Shown in pieces: positions 11,638 through 23,177 of a stretch of DNA of 64,000 nt. Under the pieces are notes generated by a model. The model did no database searches and was not told the origin of the DNA. It saw nothing but the letters and a program-made list of their open reading frames with translations. Numbering within the stretch: the stretch's first letter is position 1; the number at the start of each line of letters is the position of its first letter. Made by a program: the position numbers and the translations under genes. Origin of the DNA: Symbiodinium natans (Eukaryota > Sar > Dinophyceae > Suessiales > Symbiodiniaceae); the NCBI GenBank assembly GCA_905221605.1, contig CAJNDS010002181.1:496501-560500 (forward strand), given 5' to 3'.

Positions 11638-11961
11638 CTTCGACTTAGGTTGTGGCCTGCAGGGGGGAAAGGGCTTCGGACTAGGAGTTGGAAGCCTAAA
11701 CCCTAAACACAAAACCCTAGTCCCCCATGTCGTAACCCTAAACCCTAAACACTTAACCCTAGTTCCCTAAACCGTAATGGACCTAAATCCCGAACCCCTA
11801 CACTCATCCACCACATAGCCTACGAACTTCCTGGTAAGCTGGCAAGCCTGTGGAAGCCCCGGACCTTGAGCCCTTGTTAGCCTTTAGGGTTTAGGGTTTA
11901 GGGGTTTAGGGGTTTAGGGTTTAGGGTTTAGGGTTTTTAGGATCGGGGCCACTGGCAGGGC

Positions 11962-12020
11962 CTTGTCTGCGAAAATCTCTGCTGTACGGCGCTGGGGAGC
12001 AGCGCGAAAAGAAGTCAACA
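11962..12020 (-). CDS. candidate exon, minus strand
   Basis: 59 nt reading LTSFRAAPQRRTAEIFADK, AG acceptor and GC donor. Not recognised. Confidence 0.4.
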
Positions 12021-12461
12021 CTCAGTGGCGTCTCTACTTTTTAGGGTTGTTTGGGGTTTAGGGTTTGGGGTTTAGGGTTGCCTATAATCCCAATAAGGCC
12101 GAAGCATGTAAACCCGACATACCTTTCTCTCGTAAACCCTAAACCCCAAAAAGGTTGCTTGTGACTTGGGCCGCTTCTACCTGAACCATTGAAACACTAA
12201 GCATCTGTTTCCTGTGTGCCTTCAGTTGTGTCACTTCAACCCTAAACATTAAACCCTAAACACTAGCACTACACCCTGAGCCCTGCTAAAACCCTAAACC
12301 CTAAACCCCAAAACCCAAAACCAAAAACCCTTGAACACCAAAAACGGCAGAGTTAAGGGCTTAGTATCTTAGAAGATGTTCTGCACTCGGCGCGCGCGCG
12401 CGCGCGAGAAGTGACGCAAGACATGCAGCTTCTCTTCGTCGGCTTCTGGGTTTGCCCAAGA

Positions 12462-12568
12462 GTAACCTAGGAATGAAAGGCACCTTTCTGGGTTTTCAAA
12501 GTGGCCTCTCAGGGAACCTATACCCGAAAACAAATGTGAACAAGAGCACGTACTCTGGGTCCTAGAAG
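12462..12568. mobile_element. MITE-like element, family E
   Basis: Left end CCCAAGAGTAACCTAGGAAT and right end GTACTCTGGGTCCTAG, with the family's CACCTTTCTGGGTTTT core. Confidence 0.5.
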
Positions 12569-12839
12569 TCAATTCTGCACCATTGTTGAGGTACTATATT
12601 ATGATCTGTCTTGTTCCTTCTTGGGGAAAAGTATTCATAAAACATCTAACACTATTTTCAACGATGACCCTGAACCCTATACCCTATACCCTAAACCCTA
12701 AACCGTAAACCCTAAACCCAGAATTCAGGGTGGATTCAACGTGCCACTGAGGTTGAGCTACATCTACCTCACCTCTCACGGCTCACTGCAGTTCGCAGCG
12801 CCCCTGTCAACAACGCTTGGGGTCACTCTTGGGTTGGGG

Positions 12840-12955
12840 GTTTAGGGTTTAGGGTTTAGGGTTTAGGGTTCAGGGTTTAGGGTTTAGGGTTTAGGGTTTA
12901 GGGTCTAGGGTTTAGGGTTTAGGGTCTAGGGTTTAGGGTTTAGGGTTAGGGGTTC
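12840..12955 (+). repeat. interstitial (TTTAGGG)n
   Basis: About 16 units with GGGTCTA and GGGTTCA variants. Confidence 0.9.
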
Positions 12956-13748
12956 AGGCCTTGCCACTCAGAATCCCAACAATCAGAATCCAAAAACAAT
13001 CACCCCCCCCCCCCCCCCCCCACGACGAACATACCCTCCGCAATGTCCCGGTACGTTCTTTTGGAATCATAACTAAGTCTATGTAGGGATAGCTAAGCCT
13101 AATTAACTTTGTTGAAGGGGGGAACCTAGGGTAGTATAGAGGGGGGTAGTAGGGGAAACCATGATGGAAGCACTTCAGGTACTTTGAAGGACACTGATTG
13201 ACAGTCAAGTTTACCCGAAACGTGAGCCCTAAACCCTAACCCGAAACCCTAGACCGTCTTAGGGTCATTTGTTGGATTCAGGGTTTCGGGTTTGGGCCTG
13301 AGGGGGGATAAGAACCCAAAACCCTACACCAGGAAGCAGTCTACACAAACAACCCACACATGCAAACAAGCAACAGCAGTTTGAGGGTTACCCTAATCCT
13401 TAAAAACAAGCCCTAAACCCTAAACTCTAAACCCTAAACCCTAAACCTAAAGTAGGGAGTGCCGGGCTCTGTATCTCTGCCCTCAGTTTGAAGCAAGCAT
13501 TTAGGGTTTAGGATTTAGGGTTTAGGGTTAGGGTTTAGGGTTTGGGGTTTAGGGTAACCACAAGGTCACGCAATCCTCAACTCTTAACCCTAAGCCTCAC
13601 GCTCAAAGCCCTAGAAAAGAACCAAAGGTCACCAAACCCGAAACCTCCAATTGCCCATGGACCCAGAATCGCATATAGCTACAGCAGCTCTAAACCCTAA
13701 ACCGAAAATCACCCAAAATCGTAAACCCACTTATCCCAGGTCCGGGAC

Positions 13749-13784
13749 CTCAAGGGGATAAGGGTTCAGGGCTTCGTCATAGTC
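13749..13784 (-). CDS. candidate exon, minus strand
   Basis: Twelve codons DYDEALNPYPLE between AG|G and a GTCCCG donor. Not recognised. Confidence 0.3.
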
Positions 13785-13954
13785 CTCCCAGGTTTAGGGT
13801 TCAGGGGTTTGGCTACAAGTGTACCATCCTTTAAGAAGCATTTCCTCTCAGGGAATTAAGAGTAAGTAGGACAGAAGCAACTTAAGGACGATGATGTACA
13901 AGGGGATCAGGGGCTTCTGGCGTAGGATTCGTCGTAAGGGTTGCAAATGGCTTA

Positions 13955-14118
13955 TACTTGGAGGTTCAGGGCACCTAGTAACCCAATTAGAACTGCACTT
14001 ATAACCCAATTATAACCCTATTAGGGTACTTAAGGGGCTTATCAGTGATGACTAACTTAGCTTATCAGTGATAACTAACTTATAACTGGGTTTAAACGTA
14101 CCCTGAACCTCCAACTAG
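13955..14118. mobile_element. MITE-like element, family A
   Basis: Outer inverted ends TACTTGGAGGTTCAGGG / CCCTGAACCTCCAACTA enclose TAACCCAATT and GGGTACTTAAGGGGCTTAT segments shared with eight other copies. Confidence 0.65.
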
Positions 14119-14170
14119 TCCTTGCAAGCCCGACACTCTCATCGTCGTGGGGGGGGGGGGGGGCGCCTAC

Positions 14171-14229
14171 ATGGAAAAGGCTGTCTTGGAGCCATCGCAG
14201 ACCATCATCCCTGCCCGTGGAGCTGTATT
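14171..14229 (-). CDS. candidate exon, minus strand
   Basis: 59 nt, CAG acceptor and GTAGGC donor, reading YSSTGRDDGLRWLQDSLFH. The plus strand reads MEKAVLEPSQTIIPARG over the same bases; strand choice is by context. Confidence 0.35.
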
Positions 14230-14385
14230 CTGTAGAACCCAACGGGCTAATGTACTAAAACAGGAAAAAAACTTGGGCCTGAAAGGGGTTCCTACGTAGT
14301 AGCTTTAGGGCCCAATTATATACTTTGTCGGTACATGGACTCTTAGGGGAATGGGCGATTGGGAGTGCAGACTAAGGTTTCGGGT

Positions 14386-14503
14386 TAGGGTTTAGGGTTT
14401 AGGGTTTAGGGTTTAGGGTTTAGGGTTTAGGGTTTAGGGTTTAGGGTTTAGGGTTTAGGGTTTAGGGTTTAGGGTTTAGGGTTTAGGGTTTAGGGTTTAG
14501 GGT
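14386..14503 (+). repeat. interstitial (TTTAGGG)n, 16 units
   Basis: Nearly perfect array. Confidence 0.92.
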
Positions 14504-14559
14504 TTGGGCTTAGGCGGGTGTAGGGCCACAGCGTCAGCTTGATAAGGTAGAAGCCATAC

Positions 14560-14623
14560 CGTTTCCCTCATGTCGCTGGGCCTTGAGAGCCCCATACATC
14601 CAAGACGGCCTCCGAGGCCCCCT
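14560..14623 (-). CDS. candidate exon, minus strand
   Basis: 64 nt, CAG acceptor and GTATGG donor, reading RGPRRPSWMYGALKAQRHEG. Not recognised. Confidence 0.35.
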
Positions 14624-14977
14624 CTGACAGTCTTAAGGGGCAAGTGCCCTAAAATAAAATTGTGAGGGTCAAGGGTTTAGGGTTTGAGGTTTAGGATTTA
14701 GGGTTTGGGTTTAGGGTTTGGGCGTCAGGTTTCTGGGAGGGAACCGAAACTTCGTGGTTCTACGGGAATATTCGCAAGGGAACCGTACCCCATGTACCTG
14801 CATTGTACATATTTGGGCCTTAGACAGGGTTGCTAGACAGTAGCTTTAAAGGCCCCAGGTCTATACCATATAGCTGGATGGACTCTTCAAGCAAGGAAAC
14901 ATTAAGCGTATCACTGCCTAGCACTTGCGAGTCCTGGACGAGTTTAGGGTTTAGGGAGGAGCCTTACCAACATGAAA

Positions 14978-15055
14978 CCCTAAACCCTAAAACCTAAACC
15001 CTAAACCCTAAACCCTAAACCCTAAACCCTAAACCCTAAACCCTAAACCCTAAAC
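14978..15055 (-). repeat. interstitial (CCCTAAA)n
   Basis: About 11 units. Confidence 0.9.
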
Positions 15056-15133
15056 CTGATTGACGCCAGGACCTGGGATGTAGGGTTTCGCGGCTGGAGG
15101 GCTAAGTTAGCGGCTCAGTGCCTGGGGGGCTTA

Positions 15134-15273
15134 GCTTGGAGGTTCAGGGTACCTATTACCCAATTATAAGTAAGCGCAGATATAACCCACTTATAAGGCC
15201 CTTAAGTAATCTAATAGGGATATACTTGGGGGATATATAAGTACAGTTATAATTGGGTTATTACCAAGTAGGC
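15134..15273. mobile_element. MITE-like element, family A
   Basis: Left GCTTGGAGGTTCAGGGTACC; right ATAATTGGGTTATTACCAAG; internal ATAACCCACTTATAAG. Confidence 0.55.
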
Positions 15274-15589
15274 CGCTGGGTTCAGAGTAGGGTCCAGGGT
15301 GTCGGTTTGCTTGGGCTGGTTAGCGCTGTGCAAACCCTAGTATTTAAACCCTAAACCCTGAACCCTGAACGCTTAACCCTAAACCCTAGACCCTAAACCC
15401 TAACCCCTAAACCCCTGAACCCCTAAACACCCCCAAAACCCTGAGAAAGAAGCGAAGCCTGGCTGAACACCTTGGATCATCTGTGCCGGCATCAAGTAAA
15501 CCTGCGATTCTCTCACCGTGGCCGCTGCTGGGAGGTTCAGGGGTCCTTACTACTAGTAAGTAGGGTTAGGGGTTGTTTAGGGTTTAGGG

Positions 15590-15735
15590 TTTACTCGGAG
15601 GTTCATGGTACTTAGTAACCCAACAATCACTGTACTTATAACCCAATTATACCCCTAATTAGGGTACTTCCAGGGCTGATAAGTGGGTAAAACCTCTCCT
15701 CATATTTGGGTTATAAGTACCCTGAAGCTCCAAGT
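15590..15735. mobile_element. MITE-like element, family A
   Basis: Left TACTCGGAGGTTCATGGTAC and right GTACCCTGAAGCTCCAAG. It is immediately followed by another, more diverged copy. Confidence 0.55.
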
Positions 15736-15751
15736 TCTGGACCCTGTTGTC

Positions 15752-15870
15752 AGTACTTGGAGGTTCATGGGTCTAAAAATAGGTTGACAAAAGAAGGCGA
15801 ACTATGGTTTTTACCTTGTTGAAGGTACTTCTAACCTTTACTTATAAGTACCCATGAAGCTTCAAGTACA
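15752..15870. mobile_element. MITE-like element, family A, diverged
   Basis: Ends GTACTTGGAGGTTCATGGG / CCCATGAAGCTTCAAGTAC are inverted, but the interior differs from other copies. Confidence 0.5.
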
Positions 15871-16638
15871 GTGCCCCAACCGAATACAACAAAAATAAGG
15901 GTCCAGGGTTTCGGCGGGCGCTTAACCAAAGAATGCAACGGCGCCCATTTTTGCCGGAGCCTTTTCTGTAAGGATGTAAGGGAACCGTAAACCCCAAACC
16001 CTATGCCCCCAAAACGGGAATGATGGTACTGCTGGGCATCCCCTTAGAGGGTGAACGCTCAACCCTAAGCCCAGGACCCTACCAACCCTCTTCATGGTAA
16101 CTCGAAGCCTTTGTTGGTGTAAATGCTGCAATGCTTTTTCGAGGGGTTTAGGGGCTTATAGGGTTTAGGGTTTAGCACTTGAGGGCCTATGCGCTTTAGG
16201 GATTGCAGGGTGTGGTGCTTGGGGTGTAAGGGTGCCGGGACTGAAGGATTGTGCTTTGGGCTTCAGGCCCTTTGTGCTGTGTGCCAAAACGATGATGCCA
16301 GCCTGCCAGCTCTGCAAGCCCTACACACAAAAAAAGCAAGCCGACAAAAGCACAAACACCCCAAACAACTCTACAAGAGCCGACAACCCATTAAACCCCA
16401 AACCCCAAACCCTAAACCGTAAACACAAAACCCTGAACCCTGAAGCCTGAACCTGAACCTTAAACCCACTTCCTTCCTGAACCCTAATATAGGGACCTCA
16501 ATAATAAGAACAGGGTTTTGGGGGGAGACTATAGTCTAATTATGTAGGGGCCATAAGGGAATACCATGAGTAACTATTCCTAAACCCTAAACCCTAAACC
16601 CTAAACCCCAAACCCTAAACCCTAAACCCCTCTGTTAC

Positions 16639-16707
16639 CCCGGCGGCCTGTGGGCTCTCGCCCGAGGGCTGCTGGGCCACCGGGACCATGCCGGTTGGCA
16701 TGCACAC
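16639..16707 (-). CDS. exon of Met/Gln-rich protein gene
   Basis: 23 codons, CAG|G acceptor and GTAACA donor, reading VCMPTGMVPVAQQPSGESPQ. Composition (Met, Pro, Gln) matches the exons at 17.3 and 18.0 kb. Flanked by CCCTAAA on the left and TTTAGGG on the right. Confidence 0.5.
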
Positions 16708-17092
16708 CTGGTGCTTTTGTGTTGGTGGGTTTAGGGTTTAGGGTTTAGGGTTTAGGGTTTCGGGTTTCGGGTTTCGGGTTTCGGGTTTAGGGTTTAGGGC
16801 TTAGAAGTTTAGGGTTTTGAAGTTTAGGGTTTGGGGTTCGGGGTTTGGGGTTTAGGGTTTAGGGCTTGAGGTTTGGGTTCTGCGGTTTGCGGTTTGGGGT
16901 TTAGGGTGCAGGCAGTTCAGGGTGCAAGTTTGGGGTTTTGAGCTCTTTTGTTGTGCCTTGGGCGGGGGGGGCGGGGGGGGTTAGGGTGTTTTGCTGATGC
17001 CTCGACTGCAACCGAGGAATCAACAAAGGAGATCTATTTTTGTGCTCAGGGGGTTGCCTAAGCGCCCCATACCCGAAGCCCTGAACGGGCAC

Positions 17093-17123
17093 CTCACAAA
17101 AATAGCCAGTCGCCGGTTCAGGG
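17093..17123 (-). CDS. candidate exon of Met/Gln-rich gene
   Basis: 31 nt reading PEPATGYFCE with phases that link the exons on either side; the frame remains open well past the donor, so the 3' end is uncertain. Confidence 0.3.
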
Positions 17124-17264
17124 CTTTGGGAATGCCAGGGTTTAGGAGTTGAGGGCTTGAAAGGAAATTGGGATACTTCATGGTTGCCCATATTGGGTTG
17201 AAGAGTACCCCTAAAGCCTAAACCCTAAATTCAAAAACCCAGAGAAAACCGGAAGAATGCTTAC

Positions 17265-17335
17265 GTCACAGGCGCGGCCGGCATGAAGGCGTTCTGTCCA
17301 GCGAAGACGGGCATCATGGCTCCAGGAGCCATCAT
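17265..17335 (-). CDS. exon of Met/Gln-rich protein gene
   Basis: 71 nt, CAG acceptor and GTAAGC donor, reading MMAPGAMMPVFAGQNAFMPA. Low-complexity Met/Ala/Pro sequence; no domain recognised. Confidence 0.55.
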
Positions 17336-17526
17336 CTGCCTTACCCAAAACCCTAAACCCTAAACCCTAAACCCTCAAACCCTCAAACCTTGACCCCCTA
17401 AAACGCACTCCTTAATCTGAGCCTCTTAAACCCAGTAAGGGGGCATGTAATATATGCAAAGGACAACAAAACCCTCAACTCTAAACCCTAAACTCGAAAC
17501 CCTAACTTGGGGCATCCTCCAGTGTT

Positions 17527-17628
17527 GCGCTGCCCTAGATAACCCTAAACCCTAAACCCTAAACCCTAAACCCTAAACCCTAAACCCTTAACCCTAAACC
17601 CTAAACCCTAAACCCTAAACCCTAAACC
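17527..17628 (-). repeat. interstitial (CCCTAAA)n
   Basis: About 13 units. Confidence 0.9.
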
Positions 17629-18008
17629 GACTGCAGCACCTTCACAGCCATCAGGTCTAAGGGCTATCACCAATAGCTACGCAGAAAGACTCTAATTCTG
17701 AGCTTTTTCCAGTCGGAAGGCCTTCTTATGTCGTGAGGGTTAAGGTTAATTGCATAATGCTTACCCCGAAGGACTGAACATGTTCAACGTTTGTTTTGGC
17801 CCAAAGGCCTTCTTATATATGGTTTTTGGGCTATTTATCAGCCTAAATGTACAGGAAGCCCCACCTCTTGGTGTACCAACTAACGGACGTGGAAAGGAAG
17901 TTACACTACTTCTGCTTAAGGTTCAAAATCTCTATCTAGGGCTTAGGGTTTAGGGTCTCGGGTCTAGGATTTAGGGACAAGGAGCCCCTAGCGCAAGCTG
18001 ACCCTGAC

Positions 18009-18092
18009 CTGATCTTTTCCCAGGTGCCCCATGTTGCCCTGCATCATGGGCATCATGGTCTGCATCAGCTTCATCTGGTAGAGCTGGAAGTT
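18009..18092 (-). CDS. exon of Met/Gln-rich protein gene
   Basis: 28 codons before a GTCAGG donor, reading NFQLYQMKLMQTMMPMMQGN. A second open frame (acidic/His-rich) exists; this one is chosen because it matches the composition and phase of the next exon. Confidence 0.5.
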
Positions 18093-18269
18093 CTCGTTCC
18101 TTCATGCTGCTCATTCCGCCCTATAAACCTTCAAGGCCAAGCCCGAAATCCAGAACTTAGCTCATTCACCCTCAGGATGTACAGTGCCCTAAACACTCTA
18201 AAGCCTAAACCCTAGACCCTATACCCTAATCCCTGCGTAAACCCTAATCAAACCCTAAGCCCCACTCAC

Positions 18270-18340
18270 CCTAAAGGCAGAAGAGGGGCGCTGCACCACA
18301 ACTGACGCAGAAGTTTGTCGTTCCACAGGTTGGACAGCAC
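18270..18340 (-). CDS. candidate exon of Met/Gln-rich gene
   Basis: 71 nt, CAG|G acceptor and GTGAGT donor. In phase with its neighbours it reads AVQPVERQTSASVVVQRPSS. An alternative frame contains CPTCGTTNFCVSCG, a zinc-ribbon-like pattern, but stops just before the donor. Confidence 0.4.
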
Positions 18341-18906
18341 CTGGCATAGGGCGCATTAACCCTACGTTGGAGTAGACCCTGGAAAACAAGTACATACTTT
18401 TTAGGTATAAAATAGCTATAAAAGGAACCCAGAACCAAAAAAAACACTAAAGTATAGTATCCCAAAACACAGTTAATATTCTGGTTTCGGGTTTAGGGTC
18501 TATTTCTAGGGGCTTGGGAGGGGGGGGGGTGTGTAGGATTCACTTGCAGGGTTTGAGTTTAGGGTTCATGGTGCATTGACAGGCTTTGAGGTTCAGGTTT
18601 CAACTCAGGGCTTAGGCTTTCGAGTCCTGTCTCCCCTTCGGTTTTGGGTTTACGGTTACTGAACCCTTCCTTTGACCCTGTCAATTTTTTTATCCGAACA
18701 GGTGGAAGGTTCGGGGATGTGAGTCTTCCAAATGGGCTTAGTCCGTACTTTGGAGTGGGGAAAACAAAAAACACGTACTCTCTTGGTACTTCTCAGTAGC
18801 TCTAGTAGGAACCCAGAAACCCAACAGCCTAAACCCTAAACCCTAAACCCTAAACCCTAAACCCTAAACCCTGAAAGGGCTTCGAAGAGGGCAGCCGAAG
18901 TCTTAC

Positions 18907-18934
18907 CAAGCCCGAAACCCTGAGCCCCAGACCA
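18907..18934 (-). CDS. candidate micro-exon
   Basis: 28 nt reading WSGAQGFGL, AG acceptor and GTAAGA donor; its phase joins the candidates at 19148 and 18270. Confidence 0.35.
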
Positions 18935-19147
18935 CTTGGGAGATCTCCGAAAAATAGGGGCGTGCCCTTTCGGGGCGTCCTTTTTAAGGGGGATTCTCTG
19001 TTATTTGGGTTTAGGGTTTAGGGTTCTTTTGAGGGGGATTCTATGTTCATTTGGGGTGTAGAAAGGGGTGTACCCCCTATATTGGGAAACATCACTGAAA
19101 TTGGGGTCCAGAAGGGGCGTGCGCCCTCTATGTTGGGCAATCTTCAC

Positions 19148-19224
19148 TTCGCCAAGGCGCTCGTGTGAGTGCTTGCAATCCTGCTGCGAGGCGGCCGCGG
19201 CCTTCTGGAAGGTGCTGTTGACAC
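19148..19224 (-). CDS. candidate exon
   Basis: 77 nt, CAG|G acceptor and GTGAAG donor, reading VNSTFQKAAAASQQDCKHSH and onward. Not recognised. Confidence 0.45.
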
Positions 19225-19384
19225 CTGGCTAAGGGGTAGAGGTTTAGCTACCATTTGCTTAAAAGCCTCTCCCCCCAAAAAATTGGAAAATCATAGTCCC
19301 TACGTTACCCTCATAAGCAAGAATGCTTTGAGTGGTTCCTAAGCAAAAAGTTGTGAGGGTTCAGGGTTTTGAAGGCTTTATCAC

Positions 19385-19433
19385 CCCAGAGATCCGCAAC
19401 AAGCAGCCGCAGCCACCCATCCCCTGTGGCCCC
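19385..19433 (-). CDS. candidate exon
   Basis: 49 nt after a telomere-like GTTTAG|G acceptor, reading GATGDGWLRLLVADLW, donor GTGATA. Phase fits the next candidate. Confidence 0.4.
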
Positions 19434-20203
19434 CTAAACCCTACACCCGAAACCTTAAACCCCTAAACCCCTAAACCCCCATTGTGGTCTAAGCCAATCG
19501 ATTGCCTAATTAATCCTAAACCCCCCTGGAAAACTCCAAAAGAGTAAGCTTTAAGCCCCCAAACCCCAAAGCCCTAAACCCCGGAGCCATAAACCCCATG
19601 AAGCCCCATAAACTTCCCCACTTCCTAAACCTGGTACCGTCATGGGTTTCGGGTTCAGGGTTTAGGGCGCAACCGATTCTTTTAAAAAAGTATCTTCGCG
19701 TCTGGAGCCTGAACCCTGAACACCTCCCTCCTGCCCCCCTCCCCAACCGGCCACCACTCAAGAAGAAACCATTTCCACAAACGAATTCTATCTGCAAGCT
19801 TTCTCGTGACAAGCCAAAGTTAAACTCACCCCGCCCAAGTTGTATCATGAAGGTTGAAAGTCCTTGAACCAAAGGTTCGTATATCCCGAATCCCCCTAAA
19901 CCCCTACACTCCCTAAACTCCCTAAACCCTAAACTCCCTAAACCCTAAACCCTAAACTCAATAACCTCCTAAACCCTAATTCAGACCCAAATCCCTCAGC
20001 GCCTTGGCTCTCCCCACCTTTCGGCTCCTTGGTAGGGACCGTACCAAAGGGTGCCCCCCTTTTTGGGGTTGGCTACTTTATAAAGGGAACTATGAACCCT
20101 AAACCCTAAACCCTAAACCCTAAACCCTAAACCCTAAACCCTAACCCTAAACCCTGAACCTTGAACCCTCACAATAAAAGACAAAAGGGTACCACCGGGC
20201 TAC

Positions 20204-20244
20204 CAGGGCTCCTCCACACCTCCCTCGGTCGAGCCGTCGGAGTC
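20204..20244 (-). CDS. candidate exon
   Basis: 41 nt, AG|G acceptor and GTAGCC donor, reading DSDGSTEGGVEEP, an acidic linker-like segment. Confidence 0.4.
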
Positions 20245-20618
20245 CTTCGAGTTTCGGGTTTAGGGTTTAGGGTTTGGGGCTTGGGGTTTTGGGCTTGGGG
20301 TTTTGGGTTTGGGGTTTAGGTTTAGGCACATTTGGTTCAGTCCAGGGTATATGGGTTGGGGGTTTAGGGTGAAGGCAAAGGGTTTATCAAGTATAGCGCT
20401 TAAGGCCCAGCTATTGAAGCCGACACCCCCAGAGCACCTCTAAAACTTTTATAAAGCTTGAACACCCTGAAACCCTATTGCCCCCAGAAATTCTTCGGAC
20501 GAAACGCCCTAGCGCCCAAAAGCCCTGAAACAGTCTGCAACCCCAAAACCCTAGACCCTAAACCCTAAACCCTACACCCTAAACCCTAAACCCTAAACCC
20601 TAAACCCTGGTTGCGTGC

Positions 20619-20672
20619 CTCCAGCGCAGCTTTCAAGGAGCCGGAGGTCGAAACGCCCGAGGAGCCCGCTTC
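20619..20672 (-). CDS. candidate exon
   Basis: 18 codons EAGSSGVSTSGSLKAALE between CAG|G and a GC donor. The plus strand is also open (AAFKEPEVETPEEPASWR). Flanked by CCCTAAA left and TTTAGGG right. Confidence 0.4.
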
Positions 20673-20708
20673 CTGGCGGGTTTCAGGTTTACGGTCTAGC
20701 GCTTCAGG

Positions 20709-20814
20709 TTAGGGGTTTAGGGTTTAGGGTTTAGGGTTTAGGGTTTAGGGTTTAGGGTTTAGGGTTTAGGGTTTAGGGTTTAGGGTTTAGGGTTTAGGGT
20801 TTAGGGTTTAGGGC
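20709..20814 (+). repeat. interstitial (TTTAGGG)n, 15 units
   Basis: Nearly perfect array. Confidence 0.92.
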
Positions 20815-21399
20815 TTGTTCAGATTCTGCCAGAGGGGCCGGAGTGGGCAACCCTAAACTCTAAATTCTAAAAACCCTCAGAGGGCTTAGGGTTAATTAGG
20901 GTTTAGGGCGTATCGCCCGGAATCCCCAAACCTAAGCCCTCAAACCTCAACCCTTGCGAAACCGTAGTCCCTCAACCCCAAAACCCAAGACCCTTTCCCC
21001 TTCCCCTTCCTCAACCCAAAACCCTGAACCGGTTTATGTTTCACTAGATGCCCTTTCAGCGGTTTTAATGTTGGATCACGAGCGCATAATTTTAAAACGA
21101 CTAAAAGGGCTAAGGTTTAGGTTGCCCTCTCAGTTCGCAGCCCTGAGACCTTGGAGAGCCACAAGAGTTAGTAGGGTTTAGGGCTCAGGGCTTCGGGTTT
21201 AGAGTTTGGGGCCTATGGCTCTCAATACCCGAGTTCGAGGAGGAAGCATGAAGAGGATCTTGTTCGGGGCAAAAAGGGGGGACTGGCCTCGAGTAAGCCT
21301 AGACCATAATCAGTATGGTCTGAAACCTGCCAGGCCTCTTGGACAAACCCCCGAAACTCCATAAAGACCTGCACCCTGTAGGGAGAGTTTGCATAGTCT

Positions 21400-21556
21400 T
21401 TGGGTAGTTACATGGTCCCTTAGTATGGGCCCTGAACAGGGGACCCCTTATACACCCCCCATAAACCCTATACCAATTACAGGGCCCATACATCAGAATC
21501 AGAACCCATTTAAGGGAGCTTAAGGCACCATATTCAGGGCCCACGTAACATAGACC
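21400..21556. mobile_element. MITE-like element, family B
   Basis: Left GGGTAGTTACATGGTCCCTT and right GGGCCCACGTAACAT are inverted; internal CCCCTTATA and GGCCCATACATCAGAATC are shared with the copies at 45.8 and 57.2 kb. Confidence 0.6.
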
Positions 21557-21645
21557 CAGCAAAAACTAAACCCTAAACCCTAAAACCTAAACCCTAAACC
21601 CTAAACCCTAAAGCCAGAACCCCCGGGCCGCCACGCCTGCGAGAC

Positions 21646-21690
21646 CTGGAGCTTCGCCAACGACGCGGCAATGTGGCTGGCGACCTCCTC
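21646..21690 (-). CDS. candidate exon
   Basis: 15 codons EEVASHIAASLAKLQ, amphipathic, between AG|G and a GTCTCG donor, flanked left by CCCTAAA. Confidence 0.5.
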
Positions 21691-22249
21691 CTTTTTGTGG
21701 GTTGGCATCAGACAGGGCTTAGGTCCTTATGCCGCCTTGGGGCCTTCCAGGGCCTGAGGGCCTTAAAGGGCCTTATAGAGTTTAATTCGCGTTTAGGGTT
21801 TACGGCTTAAACCTAAACTCCATATGCACCTATACATCCTTAGCGTAAATCCCGCATCCAGAAGCAAGAAACCCAAACCTGAGGCTTGGGTCTGAGGGAC
21901 GCTTGTGAAGATTGCTTCGTTCGTTGAAGCCAGGTGTTCGGATATTCGGGCTTCGATTGCAAAAAGGACACCGAGAGCTTGAAGGTTGAGGGGGCTAGGG
22001 GGGGAGGATTTAGCGTTTAGGGTTTAGGCTTTAGGGTTTGGAAACCAGGACGCCCTTTTACGGAAAACCAGGTCATGCCTCAACCCGAAGCTCTTTATCA
22101 GTTGTACACCCTAAACCCTGCAAGCCCTGAACCCTAGACCCTGCAATCCGAAAACCCTGCAAGCCCCGTCAACCCGACACCCTCAGACCGTGCGCCTCGA
22201 AGGACAAAAACATGCGCCGACAGGTCTATTCAAGGTCGTCTGTTGGTAC

Positions 22250-22470
22250 CATACTAATGGGACATACATATTAGAGGTACATATGTGTGTGTGTGTATAT
22301 ATATATATACATTTTTTTTATTTGTTCTGAGTAGTAGGATTATGTATTGATGTGGACAGCCAAAAAATTGTAAAAAAAAGAATGAACATTTAAAAATATA
22401 TGTATATAGATATGTATATGTATATATATACACATATTATTTAGTATTGGTATACATGAACGATTACAAT
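22250..22470. other. AT-rich gap with TG/TA microsatellite
   Basis: Contains (TG)n/(TA)n and AAATATATGTATA tracts and no coding signal; it lies just downstream of a putative stop codon and may be 3' untranslated or intergenic. Confidence 0.5.
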
Positions 22471-22472
22471 GC

Positions 22473-22544
22473 TCATTCAAATAAGCTGTCTAAGCCCTCT
22501 GGGGCAACTGGGCCCGGCACGTTGGGCTCTGTCTCCTGTAGCTC
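22473..22544 (-). CDS. candidate terminal exon of KH-protein gene
   Basis: 23 codons and TGA, after CAG|G, beginning ELQETEPNVPGPVAPEGL and ending LFE-stop. Followed by AT-rich non-coding sequence. Confidence 0.5.
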   Translation of the reverse strand, partial: ELQETEPNVPGPVAPEGLDSLFE

Positions 22545-23112
22545 CTGGTGCTGTCGTCATAGGGGGAGGGGCGTCTAACTACACCATAATGAGGGTTTAG
22601 GGTTTAGGGTTTAGGGTTTAGGGTTTAGGGTTTAGGGTCTAGGCGAGGTCGAGCACACCTCTGGACCACGTACAAGAGGGTGAGGGCATCATTTAAATAT
22701 CCGGGCTTGGAGGTTTAGGGTTTAGGGTTCCCCCGCACCCTAAACCCTACATAATCCCTAACCCACGCCCCAAAGGGGGTTAATCTAGGATGTCATTAGT
22801 CTTTCAGCTCAAAGTGATTGGGGCGAAAGCGCCGCCAGCCTACAAGTTTCGGAGTTTGAAATTTGGGGTTGGTTTGAGGTTTAGGGTCTCTAAACCCTAA
22901 ACCCCCAAACCCTACACCCTAGCAGGTTTAGGATTTTGGACACCTAAGCCCTATGGAGCCCCTAAAGACTTTGAAGAACCCCTAAAGCCTGTACCGAAAA
23001 CCTCAAAAGGGTTCAATTAGGGTGTTGGGCAAGTTTGGGTTTAGGGTTAGGGTTTGGGGGTTTAGGGTTTCGGGTTTAGGGCTTAAGTGCCCGAACAGCT
23101 GAAACCTTCTAC

Positions 23113-23177
23113 TCCCCTCCTGTCGGCCATTCAGGGCATAGTCGAGGAATGCTTTGAACGCCTTTGACACGGCGAAC
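23113..23177 (-). CDS. candidate exon
   Basis: 65 nt, CAG|G acceptor and GTAGAA donor, reading FAVSKAFKAFLDYALNGRQE. Helical, basic; not recognised. Confidence 0.45.

Noticed and set aside
14161-14260. Plus-strand MEKAVLEPSQTIIPARGAVF, resembling a methyltransferase segment
   Set aside because: The minus strand is open with a better donor, and no supporting neighbour exons were found on the plus strand.
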